A stretch of 64,000 bases of DNA from assembly GCF_002906165.1 (NCBI RefSeq), contig NZ_PPCN01000020.1:1-64000 (forward strand), read 5' to 3'. Of the stretch, positions 1 to 9,151 are shown one piece after another. The position numbers and the translations under genes were made by a program. The notes under the pieces were generated by a model. That model saw only the letters and a program-made list of their open reading frames with translations. It made no database searches and was not told the DNA's origin. Within the stretch, counting starts at the first letter, position 1; each line of letters begins with the position of its first letter. The stretch is from Roseibium marinum (GTDB lineage: Bacteria > Pseudomonadota > Alphaproteobacteria > Rhizobiales > Stappiaceae).

Positions 1-182
1 CGATTTTCAGGAATTTAGAACAAAAAACCCTCTCGCCAGCGACGTTGCCGCCGTCGATGAGCCGCGTTATACGCACACCAATCACTACCGTCAACAGCCG
101 ATCTGAATTTTCTTTCGAAAAATATCATTCCGCCTGCAGCGGTGGATATTAACCATCCGGCAACCCCTGGCGGCCCCGACGT

Positions 183-938
183 CTACCCGATTGGCGAATT
201 GCCGAAGCCCATCAGACGCTGCCCGGCGTCAACCACCAGCGTATGTCCCGTCACCTGTTTCGCCGCGACCAGATACTTCACGGCGGCAACGATATCCTGC
301 GGCCCCAACCCCGGCCCGAGCGGTGTCAGTTTCTGGCGGCTGTCGAAATTTTCCTGGCTCTGGTCGCTGGGAAGCACAAGCCCCGGTGCAACCGCGTTCA
401 CCCGGATGCCCTTCGGTCCCAGCTCGAAGGCCGCCAGCCGGGTCGCCCCGTCCAGCGCGAACTTGCCGCAGAAATAGCTGAAGCGTTCCGGCGACGCCGA
501 GTTCATCTGGGTATCCAGCATGTTGACGATGGCCCCGCCTTCCGGCAGCGGATACTGATCGGCGAAGGCCTTCATCAGAAAGACAGGCGCCGCGGCATTC
601 ACATTCAACAGGAACTGCCACGTGTCCCAGGTCAGATCGGCAAGGCTGTCGGTGTCGAACGCGGAGGCGGAATTGACAAGGACCGAAACCGGTCCGCCCA
701 GCGCAGCCGACGCCTCCCGCACCAGTTCGCCGGCGGTTTCCGGACGGCTGAGATCCTTCCGCAGGAGCGCGGCCTTGCCACCGGAGGCAAGAATGTCCTC
801 GTAAAGATCCTGTGCGCCACCCGCCGATGAATTGTAATGAAGCCCGAGCGCATAGCCGTCGTCCGCAAGACCCCGGGCGATGGCCTTGCCGACCCGTTTT
901 CCCGCCCCCGTCACCAGGGCAATCTTGCCGACCGTCAT
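183..938 (-). CDS. SDR-family pteridine reductase (FolM-like)
   Basis: This is a 251-residue short-chain dehydrogenase. The N-terminal cofactor motif reads TGAGKRVG, matching the TGxxxRxG form typical of pteridine reductases (PTR1/FolM) rather than the usual TGxxxGxG. The catalytic Tyr-Lys pair is in YFCGK near residue 155. FolM-type enzymes reduce dihydromonapterin or dihydrofolate with NADPH in the cytoplasm. It lies downstream of a dihydropteroate-synthase-like gene and folB on the same strand, so a role in pterin metabolism is supported by both motif and context. The exact substrate is not known; a generic SDR role is the alternative. Confidence 0.8.
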   Translation of the reverse strand: MTVGKIALVTGAGKRVGKAIARGLADDGYALGLHYNSSAGGAQDLYEDILASGGKAALLRKDLSRPETAGELVREASAALGGPVSVLVNSASAFDTDSLADLTWDTWQFLLNVNAAAPVFLMKAFADQYPLPEGGAIVNMLDTQMNSASPERFSYFCGKFALDGATRLAAFELGPKGIRVNAVAPGLVLPSDQSQENFDSRQKLTPLGPGLGPQDIVAAVKYLVAAKQVTGHTLVVDAGQRLMGFGNSPIG

Positions 939-1001
939 GTCTCGCCTCCCCGCAGGATCACGCTTAAAGATGAGTGCTCCAAACCACCGCGCCGAACCGC
1001 G

Positions 1002-1886
1002 TCAGGCGTAGTCCTGCAGGTTCAGAACCGGCTGGACCCGCGGCACCTCGTGGCTGCGCACCAGATTTGCCTTCGACATCACGGCCAGCGTTGCCGCGCT
1101 GGTCTGCGCCACCCGCACCTCGTCCCTGAACAGATAGACCGCCCCGGTCAGTTGCAGCGTCACCGGCCAGCCGAGTTCGCGCAAACGGAAGGACTGCAGG
1201 ATACTGTCGGTCTGATAGCGGATCCTGTCCGGTCCGTCCGGCAGGTGCAGGGCGAAGCCGAAACCCGGATCGACCCACAGGCGTTCCACCCCAGCATCGG
1301 TCGCCTGGGCGATCCTCTCCCTGAAAAAAGCCAGCTGGTGATCGAAGATCTCCTCCACCGGCGGCAGATAATCCTTCGAGCGGGCGTTTTCACCCGGTGT
1401 GTAACACATCACCACGCCGGCCTGATGAAAGGCGACCGCTTCATAAAAAGCCCGGTCATCGACCCGGCCCGTAAGATTGACCACACCGGCCCCGGCCTCC
1501 AGAAGCGCAACACCCACCTCCGGATAATAAGTCTCGACGGAAACCAGGATCCCCTCCTCCGCAAGCGCCTTCACGACGGGCCGCATGCGGTCGATCTGCT
1601 TTTCCGCCGCAACGAGATCCGCGCTCTCACCCGTCGATTCCGCACCGATATCCACCATCGCGGCTCCTTCGAGCGTCATCCGCCGGCCACGATAGAGCGC
1701 CGCCTCGAACGTATGGCAGATGGTCTCGCGGTAAACACTGTCCGGCGAAAGGTTCAGGACACCCATCTGATAGGTGCGGTCTTCGAAACGGCGTCCGAAT
1801 TTCGGAAAGTCGAAGGTCCGCACCGGAGTTTCCAGCGCCTCCCGGTATTTGAGCCACAACGGAAGAAGGCGGTCTGCGGAAATCAT
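1002..1886 (-). CDS. Divergent dihydropteroate synthase-like protein
   Basis: The protein has about 294 residues from the ATG at 1886, which has a GGAG ten bases upstream; an alternative start at 1955 would add 23 residues. It follows the DHPS plan: GVLNLSPDS for the canonical NVTPDS, DIGAESTG for DIGGEST, SVETYYPEV, WVDPGFGF, and a C-terminal RSHEV like the RVHDV of DHPS. Several residues normally needed for pABA/pterin condensation differ: the Asp of SVDT is Glu, the Asn-Asp pair is Asn-Leu, and no SRKS-type motif is visible. It sits between folB and a FolM-like reductase. I infer a pterin-related function, but not necessarily classical dihydropteroate synthesis. Confidence 0.75.
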   Translation of the reverse strand: MISADRLLPLWLKYREALETPVRTFDFPKFGRRFEDRTYQMGVLNLSPDSVYRETICHTFEAALYRGRRMTLEGAAMVDIGAESTGESADLVAAEKQIDRMRPVVKALAEEGILVSVETYYPEVGVALLEAGAGVVNLTGRVDDRAFYEAVAFHQAGVVMCYTPGENARSKDYLPPVEEIFDHQLAFFRERIAQATDAGVERLWVDPGFGFALHLPDGPDRIRYQTDSILQSFRLRELGWPVTLQLTGAVYLFRDEVRVAQTSAATLAVMSKANLVRSHEVPRVQPVLNLQDYA

Positions 1887-2027
1887 GTGAGGCAGGGCTC
1901 CAGAGATATGATCCAGGTCAGAGCATCGGCAGGCAGGGTTCGTTGCGCGTATCACGCAGGTTTCAGATCAGATAGGGAAAAGCGTTGCTCCGGCAAGGAC
2001 AAATATTCCAGGCCGGATGTTTTCCGC

Positions 2028-2486
2028 TCATTCGGACCGCTTGCGCGAAATGCGGATGCCGACCCCTGCCGCCTCGTCGAAAATATCCAGCTTGGTCACC
2101 TTGACCGTCACCCGGTCGGCCAGCGGATTGGTCAGCACGAAGCCGGCAACCGCCTCCGCCCAATCCTCGACCATGTCCGTATGGCCGCCGGAAACAGCCT
2201 TGTCCTGAACGAACTCGACCGTGTCCGCGTAGGATACGTAGGCACCGGTCTCGCGGAAAATCTGGCGGTAACCCGGCACCGTCCGGATCTCGACGTCAAT
2301 GCAGACCGATTGGGTCCGCCCTCTTTCGCTTTCCAAAATGCCGATTTCCACCGGCACCAGCAGACCTTCGATCAGGATCACATCCTGGCCGTCTTCCGTC
2401 AGGCCTGTTGCGTTGCGCGGGTCGCCGGACTGGCCGGCCGGAGAGACTGTCGGAGAGACTGTCGGAGAGACTGGGGACGCGGACAT
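2028..2486 (-). CDS. folB: Dihydroneopterin aldolase
   Basis: This 152-residue protein of the FolB family converts dihydroneopterin to 6-hydroxymethyl-dihydropterin plus glycolaldehyde. The core starts around VILIEGLLVPVEIGI and contains the conserved YADTVEFV segment and a KLDIFDEA stretch near the C-terminus. The chosen ATG at 2486 has GGTGGA just upstream; a TTG nine codons earlier is possible. The first 25 or so residues are a low-complexity Ser-Pro-Thr-Val tail encoded by a 12-bp tandem repeat, unusual for FolB. It is first in a three-gene pterin set with the DHPS-like and FolM-like genes. Confidence 0.82.
   Translation of the reverse strand: MSASPVSPTVSPTVSPAGQSGDPRNATGLTEDGQDVILIEGLLVPVEIGILESERGRTQSVCIDVEIRTVPGYRQIFRETGAYVSYADTVEFVQDKAVSGGHTDMVEDWAEAVAGFVLTNPLADRVTVKVTKLDIFDEAAGVGIRISRKRSE
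2440..2475. repeat. 12-bp tandem repeat, three copies, inside folB 5' end
   Basis: The unit GGAGAGACTGTC occurs three times head to tail at 2440-2451, 2452-2463 and 2464-2475; the last copy ends GGG instead of GTC. Because the unit is a multiple of three it adds four residues per copy (Ser-Pro-Thr-Val) without changing frame. It falls in the non-conserved N-terminal tail of FolB, so copy-number change would be tolerated. Confidence 0.85.
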
Positions 2487-2633
2487 GGATCCACCTGTTG
2501 CCTGGAAAAACAATTGCGATCAGGAAAACGGGTGTAACCACATCCGGCGGAGGGTCAAGAAAACTTCGCGTTCAAATCGTCGCGCGATTGCCTCAATTCT
2601 CATCAAAACAGGACCCGCGCGGACAGAGACCGT

Positions 2634-4046
2634 TCAGGGCGACATGCCCATTCCGGCTTTGGCGTCCACGCGATGAACCTCTTGCCGCCAACGGGATGCG
2701 TAGGTCTCAAGGCGTGGATCGGCAGGATGCTCCGCTCGCGGACCGCCCGTTTCAGGCGCGGGCCTTTGCCGCGCGGCCAGAAGCGCTGCGCCGACGCTGG
2801 TCCCGGTGAGCGAGCCCGCGGCGGCTTCGGTTGTCCGGCCGGTCGCGACTTGCAGCATATCCAGATAAAGCCGGTTCCGCGAAAAAGGCCCCTCCACGAG
2901 AACCGCACCTTCGGCGCCGGTCATGGCAAGACATTCCGCGGTGGTCAGCGCCAGATAGAACGACAGTGCCGCATAGCGCTCCCCATCACTGAGCGTGCTC
3001 TCGTCGACACTCCAATGATGCTCGCGCCCCTGGAACGGCCCCGATCGGGGATCGACCGCCGGGAAAAGCATGATCTCCCTTTCCAGGACGCGGGCGATAT
3101 CCGCCGCCGAACAGGTCCTCTCCCGTCCATCCAGGATCATTTCAAATTCCCGTCCTCCCATGAAACGGGCCGAGGGAACCGGATCGCCAAAGGCATTGAC
3201 GTTGATCAGCGTGTCCCGGTCCGGATCGAGAGAAACGGCTTGTCCGCCGATGGAAAGGACAATGACCCAGGTTCCGGTCGATACGACCGAAAACGGTGCC
3301 GAGCGCCTGAGAAGGTGCGGATAGAGCGAGGCATTGGAATCGTGAATGCCGCAGGAAACCGGCAGACCTTCCGGCAGCCCGGTCGTTCGCGCCACGTCCG
3401 GCAGGATCGTGCCGGGCGGATCGGCCGCCCGCTTCACCGGTGGCATTTTTCCCGAAAGCCCCAGACGCTCCACAAGCGGGGAATAGCGGTTATCCCGCGG
3501 ACACCACAGATCGGTGTGGCAGCCGAGCGACGTCACTTCGTTGGCTGCAACGCCCGTCAGGCGGAAGGTCCAGTATTGCGGATAAGTCAGCACCGACGCT
3601 GTCCGCTCCGCGAGGCCGGGATCGGTGTGAAACTGCCAGAAGATCTGCGCGCCGGCATTCAGCCCCATGCCGAGGCGCGGCGAGCCGGTCTCGCCGAAAT
3701 CCGGACGGATTGCATCATATGCAGAGGCCAGTTCGTCGGGTCCGCCGAATTCATAATCGAGAACCGGCGCGGCAAGGTTGCCGTCCGCGTCCAGGAGAAC
3801 CACGCAGGCGCCGTGGGTTGTCACGGACAGCGCGTCGATACCGTGTTCAAGATGAAGCCGCGTGAGCGCGTCGCGGATGAAGCGCCAGTGTCCGTCGATA
3901 TCGTAGTGAGGATAGGGTCGTCCGGGCAGGACGCGATTGGGCCGCGTCAGGACGCCGACCTCCCGTTCGCACTCAAGATCGACGACCGCGACCTTGACAT
4001 TGGTCTTGCCGATATCGATCACGCCGGCATGTTTCAGGGTCTTCAT
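2634..4046 (-). CDS. rhaK: L-rhamnulose kinase (FGGY family)
   Basis: This 470-residue FGGY carbohydrate kinase starts MKTLKHAGVIDIGKTNVKVAVVD, with the phosphate-1 loop DIGKTN near residue 11. STGTW near residue 260 and the C-terminal LTGTSVGAALLA region fit the second ATP-binding segment. Family members in this position phosphorylate L-rhamnulose to L-rhamnulose-1-phosphate in the cytoplasm. It is the last gene of the minus-strand rha operon, six bases after the mutarotase, the same place as rhaK in the Rhizobium leguminosarum rhaRSTPQUK order. Length is normal for the family. Confidence 0.9.
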   Translation of the reverse strand: MKTLKHAGVIDIGKTNVKVAVVDLECEREVGVLTRPNRVLPGRPYPHYDIDGHWRFIRDALTRLHLEHGIDALSVTTHGACVVLLDADGNLAAPVLDYEFGGPDELASAYDAIRPDFGETGSPRLGMGLNAGAQIFWQFHTDPGLAERTASVLTYPQYWTFRLTGVAANEVTSLGCHTDLWCPRDNRYSPLVERLGLSGKMPPVKRAADPPGTILPDVARTTGLPEGLPVSCGIHDSNASLYPHLLRRSAPFSVVSTGTWVIVLSIGGQAVSLDPDRDTLINVNAFGDPVPSARFMGGREFEMILDGRERTCSAADIARVLEREIMLFPAVDPRSGPFQGREHHWSVDESTLSDGERYAALSFYLALTTAECLAMTGAEGAVLVEGPFSRNRLYLDMLQVATGRTTEAAAGSLTGTSVGAALLAARQRPAPETGGPRAEHPADPRLETYASRWRQEVHRVDAKAGMGMSP

Positions 4047-4052
4047 TGCCCG

Positions 4053-4367
4053 TCAATCCATGTGAAAGACGGTTTCGAGCGGCGCGGCAACCGGTTCATT
4101 GTCGGGTTTGACCACCATCAGATCGGCCATATGCGCCCACCACCGGCGCATGATCGGATGCGAGGACAGGTCATCCATCGTGTGACCGTCCTGCCGCCAC
4201 AGGACAGCGAACAGGATATTCGTTTCCCGGTCCAGATGGATGGAATAATCGCTGATACCCGCGTCCTTCAAAAGCGCCACCAGCTCGGGCCAGATCTCGT
4301 CGTGGCGTCTTTTGTATTCGGCTTCCATACCCGGATGGAGCTGCATCCTGAAGGCGACTTTTTCCAT
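4053..4367 (-). CDS. rhaU: L-rhamnose mutarotase
   Basis: This 104-residue protein (MEKVAFRMQLHPG, then YSIHLDRETNILFAVL) belongs to the RhaM/RhaU mutarotase family, which interconverts alpha and beta L-rhamnose. The ATG at 4367 gives exactly the usual family length; a TTG at 4391 would add eight residues and overlap rhaQ. The conserved His in YSIHLD and the WWAHMADLM segment near the C-terminus agree with the family. It lies between the ABC permease rhaQ and the kinase rhaK. In rhizobia this gene is called rhaU; the E. coli homologue is rhaM. Confidence 0.9.
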   Translation of the reverse strand: MEKVAFRMQLHPGMEAEYKRRHDEIWPELVALLKDAGISDYSIHLDRETNILFAVLWRQDGHTMDDLSSHPIMRRWWAHMADLMVVKPDNEPVAAPLETVFHMD

Positions 4368-4371
4368 TGCC

Positions 4372-5382
4372 TCAAACCTTTCGTCTTGCAAGCAGCCGCC
4401 GGGCGATGCGCGGCAATGCGATGACGGCGATCAGCAGCAGGCCGATGAAGATCGACATGACGATGCCCGGCACGTTCAAAAGACCGAAACCGAAGGTCAC
4501 CATGCCCATGACGAAAGCGGCGATGACGACGCCGGGAATGGTGCCGGACCCGCCCAGGATGCTCACCCCGCCGAGAACGACCATGGTGACCACCTCCAGT
4601 TCCCAACCGAAGGCGATGGACGGGCGCGTCGCGCCCAGGCGGGAGGTCAGGCAGATGGCGGCCACGCCCGACATCAGGCCGGTCAGCAGAAACAGGGCGA
4701 ATTTCACATTCGGCACGCGGATACCGGAAAACAGCGCCCCGACAGGATTGTTGCCGATGACATAGACCGCCCTGCCGAAATTCGTGCGGTGCAGAAGGAT
4801 GGCGAAGACCGCCGCCAGCAGCGCGAACAACACGAACTCGAAGGAAATCACCCACCAGACGTAGCCCTGGCCGAAAAAGGCGAAATCGGAGGGATAACCG
4901 GTATAGGCCTTGTCGCCGAGAACGATATAGGAGATCCCCCGAAAGAGGCTCATGGTGCCGATGGTGACGACGATCGATGGCAGGCCGAAGCCGGTGACGA
5001 GGAGACCGTTGAAGGCCCCGCAGGCGAGACCCACGGCCAGACCGGTCAGCACCAGCACCGGCGTATCGGCGCCCAGTTGCACGGCGAACCCCATGGCGGT
5101 GGAGGACAGCGCGAGGATCGAGGCGACCGAGAGATCGATTTCACCGGAAATGATCAGCAGCGCCATGGCGAAGGCGATCATGGCTTTCTCGGTGAAATTG
5201 AACGTGGCGTCGGAAAGGTTCCACGGGTCGAGGAAATAGGGCGAAGCGAAGCTGTTCAGCACGAAGACGGCAACGGCAACGCTGAGAAGCAGCAGTTCCC
5301 AGCTCACCAGAAAACGCTGCAGCGGCGTCTTCAGCCGGTCCGGGAGCTGGCGTCCCGCCAGGTCGGGTGAGGCGAGGCTCAT
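4372..5382 (-). CDS. rhaQ: Rhamnose ABC transporter permease
   Basis: This 336-residue inner-membrane permease of the ribose/rhamnose class (BPD_transp_2) has about eight to ten hydrophobic helices. It contains the EIDLSVASILALSS loop and the GGVSILGGSGT motif of sugar permeases. The start MSLASPDLAG at 5382 overlaps the rhaP stop by four bases (ATGA), which indicates translational coupling. The frame remains open further upstream but only as an antiphase reading of rhaP. It forms the transmembrane pair with RhaP and is energised by RhaT. Confidence 0.92.
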   Translation of the reverse strand: MSLASPDLAGRQLPDRLKTPLQRFLVSWELLLLSVAVAVFVLNSFASPYFLDPWNLSDATFNFTEKAMIAFAMALLIISGEIDLSVASILALSSTAMGFAVQLGADTPVLVLTGLAVGLACGAFNGLLVTGFGLPSIVVTIGTMSLFRGISYIVLGDKAYTGYPSDFAFFGQGYVWWVISFEFVLFALLAAVFAILLHRTNFGRAVYVIGNNPVGALFSGIRVPNVKFALFLLTGLMSGVAAICLTSRLGATRPSIAFGWELEVVTMVVLGGVSILGGSGTIPGVVIAAFVMGMVTFGFGLLNVPGIVMSIFIGLLLIAVIALPRIARRLLARRKV

Positions 5383-6362
5383 AGCGCGTGCTCCGCTTTT
5401 TTCAGGATCACCCGGCCCTTTGTCCGGCTTGACGTCGCATTGAAGGCAACGGCGATGATGATGGCGCTGCCGGAAATGGCGAGCTGCCAGAAGGGCGAGA
5501 TGTGGATGACCGGCAGGGCGTTCTTGACGATGCCGAGGAACAGCGCGCCGAGCAGCGCGCCGCCCACCGAGCCGATACCGCCGGCAATGGAAATGCCGCC
5601 GATAACGCAGGCGGCGACCACTTCGAGTTCGAACCCGGCCGCAATATCGACATAGGCGACCGCATAGCGGGCCACCCAGAGATAACCTGTCAGGCCGGCG
5701 AGCGCCCCGGAAAGAACATAGGCGGCGCATTGGGCACGGCCGACATCGATGCCGGTATAGACCGCCGCATGCGGATTTCCCCCGACCGCGAAGAAGGTCC
5801 GGCCAAGCGGCGTTCTGCCGACAAGCACGGCGAAGCCGGCGGCAACCGCGATCGCGATCCACGACAGAACCGGCAGACCGAACAGCGCGGCACGCGGGAA
5901 GGCCTTGAACGTGTCGCTCATTTCGTGGGCGTTGATCCATTCCCCGCCCGAGATCACGAATATGATGCCCCGGTAGATGGTCATGGTGCCAAGCGTCACC
6001 ACGATCGGCGGAATATCGAGCTTCCACACCAGCAGGCCGTTGACCAGCCCCATCAGGGCGCCGAGACACAGGGCGACCAGAAGGATGAAAGGAATCGGAA
6101 GCCCGGGCATGACCGTGTTGAGCATGGCGACCGCCATGCCCGTCAGCGCGAGGTTCGCGGCGACGGAAAGGTCGATGCAGCGGGTCAGGATCACCACCAT
6201 CTGGCCCAGCGCCAGGATGATCAGCGGGGCCGTGTCGTTGAAGACATTGGCAAGGTTTGACGGTGCGACAAAGGCGGGAAACCGCGATGCGATCGCTGCC
6301 ACGAGGACAAGGATCGCGGCGCCCAGGATCGCTTCGCGTGACTTGAACAGCAAGCGGATCAT
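5379..6362 (-). CDS. rhaP: Rhamnose ABC transporter permease
   Basis: This 327-residue polytopic permease (MIRLLFKSREAILGAAILVL) of the same family as the next gene has the signature loops RCIDLSVAANLAL and GGISIAGGIGSVGG. It overlaps rhaT by four bases at its 5' end and rhaQ by four at its 3' end, so rhaT-rhaP-rhaQ are tightly coupled. It is expected to sit in the inner membrane as a heterodimer with RhaQ. Confidence 0.92.
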   Translation of the reverse strand: MIRLLFKSREAILGAAILVLVAAIASRFPAFVAPSNLANVFNDTAPLIILALGQMVVILTRCIDLSVAANLALTGMAVAMLNTVMPGLPIPFILLVALCLGALMGLVNGLLVWKLDIPPIVVTLGTMTIYRGIIFVISGGEWINAHEMSDTFKAFPRAALFGLPVLSWIAIAVAAGFAVLVGRTPLGRTFFAVGGNPHAAVYTGIDVGRAQCAAYVLSGALAGLTGYLWVARYAVAYVDIAAGFELEVVAACVIGGISIAGGIGSVGGALLGALFLGIVKNALPVIHISPFWQLAISGSAIIIAVAFNATSSRTKGRVILKKAEHAL

Positions 6363-7912
6363 GTCCGCACCTCCGTTATGCCGGCCGCGGCCCGCACCAG
6401 ATGTTCCGGCGTCAGGTCCGCGCCTTCGTATTCGGCTGCGATGCGCCCTTCGCGCATGACGATGACCCGGTCGGACATGCCGAGGATTTCAGGAATTTCC
6501 GAGGACACCATGATGACGGCCAGTCCGCCGGCGGCAAGTTCCGCCATGAATTCATGCACCGCCGCCTTGGAGCCGATGTCGATACCCTTGGTGGGTTCGT
6601 CGAGAATGATGACACGGGGTTTGGTCGCCAGCCATTTTGCGATGACGACCTTCTGCTGGTTGCCGCCGGACAGCTCGCCGATATCCTGATCGAGGGCGGC
6701 GGCGCGCAGGTCCAGACGCTGTGTATAGTCGCGCGCCAGCGTGAATTCTTCCGCCAGCCGCAAGAACCCGTTCCGAGAAGTTTGCTTGAGTGAAGGCAGC
6801 GAAACGTTCTGGAAGATCGGCAATCCCTTGATCACTCCCTGCCTGCCCCGGTCTTCCGGCACATAGACGATGCCATGGCCGATCGCTTCATTCGGCGTAC
6901 GGGTGACGGCGACCCTGCCGTCGATGCGAATGGCCCCCTTGGAGGGTTTGGTGATACCGAACAGCGCCTGCATGAATTCGCTGCGTCCGGCGCCGACGAG
7001 ACCGTAGAAGCCGAGGATTTCGCCCGCGCGAAGGGTAAAGCCGATATCCTCGAACTCGGTCGGGTGCGAATAGCCGACGACCTTCAGGACTTCTTCGCCG
7101 AGTTGCGGCGTCCGCTTGGGAAAAACCTGGTCCACCGACCGGCCGACCATCAGCTTCACCAGCTCCCGCTCGCCGACTTCGGCGATTTTTCCCGCGCCCA
7201 CCATCTCTCCGTCGCGGAAAACCGTATAGCGGTCGGCAATCCGGAAGATCTCGTCGAACTTGTGGCTGATAAACAATATCGCCTTGCCGTCCGCCTTGAG
7301 CCGTTCGACCAGCTCATAGGTTTCCTCGATTTCCTTGTGGGAAAGAGAGGCTGTCGGCTCGTCCATGATGACGATCCGGGCGTCGATGGACAGCGCGCGG
7401 GCAATCGCCACCAGATGCTTGTTGGCGATGCCGAGATCCCTGAGGGTAACGCCGGGATCGATCTGCGCGCCGATCCTGTCCAGAAGGGCCTTCGCCTTGC
7501 GGACCATTTCCTTGCGGTCGATCAGCCCGAGCCGGGTTTTCGGCGCATGGCCGATGAAGATGTTTTCCGCCACCGACAGGTCGTCGAAGAGAACCGTCTC
7601 CTGGTGAATGGCCGTCACGCCCGCGCTTCCCGCGTCCTGTGCGGTCGGGAAGACCACAGGCTCGCCGTTGATACGGATCTGCCCGTCGTCCGGCTGGTAG
7701 ATGCCGGTGAGTATCTTGACGATGGTCGACTTGCCCGCGCCGTTCTCCCCGACCAGCGCCGTGACTTCGCCGGGATAAAGGTCCAGGGCGACACCCGAGA
7801 GCGCCTTGACACCGGGAAAGGATTTGGAGATGCCCGTCAGGGACAGGACGGGGGCGGAACTCTCGCCGCGATGCGGCGGCGCGTCCTCAATGCCCTTCGC
7901 AAGCATGACCAT
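6359..7912 (-). CDS. rhaT: Rhamnose ABC transporter ATPase, two nucleotide-binding domains
   Basis: This 517-residue sugar-type ATPase has two tandem ABC domains. The first carries a full Walker A (GENGAGKST) around residue 58 and Walker B IVIMDEPT. The second has a degenerate Walker A (GLVGAGRSE), an LSGGNQQK signature and IILDEPTKGID, the usual RbsA/RhaT arrangement. It powers the RhaP/RhaQ channel. It is separated from rhaS by about 100 bases that contain two hairpins, probably reducing its expression relative to the binding protein. Confidence 0.93.
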   Translation of the reverse strand: MVMLAKGIEDAPPHRGESSAPVLSLTGISKSFPGVKALSGVALDLYPGEVTALVGENGAGKSTIVKILTGIYQPDDGQIRINGEPVVFPTAQDAGSAGVTAIHQETVLFDDLSVAENIFIGHAPKTRLGLIDRKEMVRKAKALLDRIGAQIDPGVTLRDLGIANKHLVAIARALSIDARIVIMDEPTASLSHKEIEETYELVERLKADGKAILFISHKFDEIFRIADRYTVFRDGEMVGAGKIAEVGERELVKLMVGRSVDQVFPKRTPQLGEEVLKVVGYSHPTEFEDIGFTLRAGEILGFYGLVGAGRSEFMQALFGITKPSKGAIRIDGRVAVTRTPNEAIGHGIVYVPEDRGRQGVIKGLPIFQNVSLPSLKQTSRNGFLRLAEEFTLARDYTQRLDLRAAALDQDIGELSGGNQQKVVIAKWLATKPRVIILDEPTKGIDIGSKAAVHEFMAELAAGGLAVIMVSSEIPEILGMSDRVIVMREGRIAAEYEGADLTPEHLVRAAAGITEVRT

Positions 7913-7949
7913 GTTCCGGTGCCGTTTCTGGTGGATTGTCTGTGAGGGG

Positions 7950-7999
7950 ACCCGGTGCGCAGTGCACCGGGTCGGAGCTTGCGGTCCGGGTTCCGGACC
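7950..7999 (-). terminator. Two perfect hairpins between rhaS and rhaT
   Basis: Two GC-rich inverted repeats stand in the 101-base gap after the binding-protein gene. The first has 9-bp arms ACCCGGTGC and GCACCGGGT around a 5-base loop (7950-7972). The second has 7-bp arms GGTCCGG and CCGGACC around GTT (7983-7999). No U-run follows, so I read them as an mRNA-stabilising or attenuating intercistronic structure rather than a full terminator. Confidence 0.65.
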
Positions 8000-8013
8000 G
8001 GTTCTGGCGCGAC

Positions 8014-9006
8014 TTAGAAAATGTCCTTGAAGTCGTCGATGTTGGAGCTGTCGTAGACGAACGGATCCGCCATGGCGCCTTCGCTGTTGTCGTCGAGGGT
8101 CAGCGTCCCCATCCGGCCCATCGGAATTTCGGCGCCCGGCGCTGCTTCGGCCGCCCCGGTGGCAAGGTTATAGGCCAGGATCGTGGCGGAGTAGCCGAGG
8201 TCGATCGGGTTCCAGATCGCGAAGGACTTGGACGCACCGGACTCGATGTGGCCGGCCATTTCCGAGGGAAGTCCCAGACCGGTGACATTGACCTGACCGG
8301 CTTTTTCAGCGTCGGAGACAGCCTGCGCGGCCGCGACGATGCCGACGGAGGTCGGTGCGATGATCGCCTTCAGGTCCGGATAGGTCTGCATGAGGCCCTG
8401 GGCCTCGCGGTAGGACTTGTCGGCAAGGTCATCGCCGTAGACGGTGGCAACGACATTGATGCCCGGATAGTTGCCCTTCACCTTGTTCATTTCCTCGATC
8501 CAGATGTTCTGGTTCGTGGCCGTCGCGGAGGCGGACAGGACCGCGACATCGCCGCCATCGGGAAGATGATCGGCGGCGAGCTTGATGATCATGTTGCCGA
8601 TCAGGGGATTGGAGGACGGGTTGAGGTGAAGCTGGCGGCCTTCGGGCGCGACGCCGGAATCCCAGGATATGACGGTGATGCCGCGATCCATGGCTTTCTT
8701 CAACGAGGGCACGAGAGCATCCTGATCGTTGGCGGAAATCGCGATGGCATCGACCTTCTGGGCGATCAGCGCATTGATCACCTCGATCTGACCTTCCGCC
8801 GTGGTGTCGGTCGGCCCGGTATAGATGATCTCGACGTCGCCGAGTTCCTTGGCCGCTTCCTCGGCTCCCTTGGCCGCGGCCTCGAAGAAGCCGATGCCGA
8901 GGGCCTTCACGACAAGCGCGATGCGCTTGGTTTCAGCCTGCGCCGGACCGGCGATGCAGACCGCGGCAACCGCGGTTGCCGCCAGAAGTGATTTAAGCAA
9001 TTTCAT
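8014..9006 (-). CDS. rhaS: Rhamnose ABC transporter periplasmic binding protein
   Basis: This 330-residue periplasmic binding protein has a clear signal peptide (MKLLKSLLAATAVAAVCIAGPAQA), with cleavage after AQA near residue 24. The body belongs to the ribose/rhamnose cluster-B binding proteins (EVINALIAQKVDAIAISANDQDAL; VTGLGLPSEMAGHIESGASKSFAIWNP). The ATG at 9006 has a GGAG-type ribosome site; the open frame upstream is not coding. It binds L-rhamnose for the RhaPQT importer. It is the first transporter gene after rhaR. Confidence 0.92.
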   Translation of the reverse strand: MKLLKSLLAATAVAAVCIAGPAQAETKRIALVVKALGIGFFEAAAKGAEEAAKELGDVEIIYTGPTDTTAEGQIEVINALIAQKVDAIAISANDQDALVPSLKKAMDRGITVISWDSGVAPEGRQLHLNPSSNPLIGNMIIKLAADHLPDGGDVAVLSASATATNQNIWIEEMNKVKGNYPGINVVATVYGDDLADKSYREAQGLMQTYPDLKAIIAPTSVGIVAAAQAVSDAEKAGQVNVTGLGLPSEMAGHIESGASKSFAIWNPIDLGYSATILAYNLATGAAEAAPGAEIPMGRMGTLTLDDNSEGAMADPFVYDSSNIDDFKDIF

Positions 9007-9151
9007 GGTCTTCCTCCCAGGATCGTCCCGCAGGCTTTTGACTGCGGAAGTTAGATCGCTTTCAAAATCCCGGATCATCCGGTCCGTGTTCTGTCGGACA
9101 CCGGATGTTCCGTATGACTGCCGGCCCTCCCAGGTCCCGGCAGAATACCGG

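Noticed and set aside
1..182. Open frame at 2-106 ending in TGA that could be the C-terminus of a plus-strand gene
   Set aside because: Another frame is open for even longer and no recognisable protein or codon bias supports either; too short to call.
837..2537. Long plus-strand open frame of over 560 codons
   Set aside because: Antisense to the FolM-like, DHPS-like and folB genes; composition is Arg/His/Gln-rich as expected for a GC-rich shadow frame.
2673..4424. Plus-strand open frame of over 580 codons
   Set aside because: Antisense to rhaK and the mutarotase gene, which both match well-defined families.
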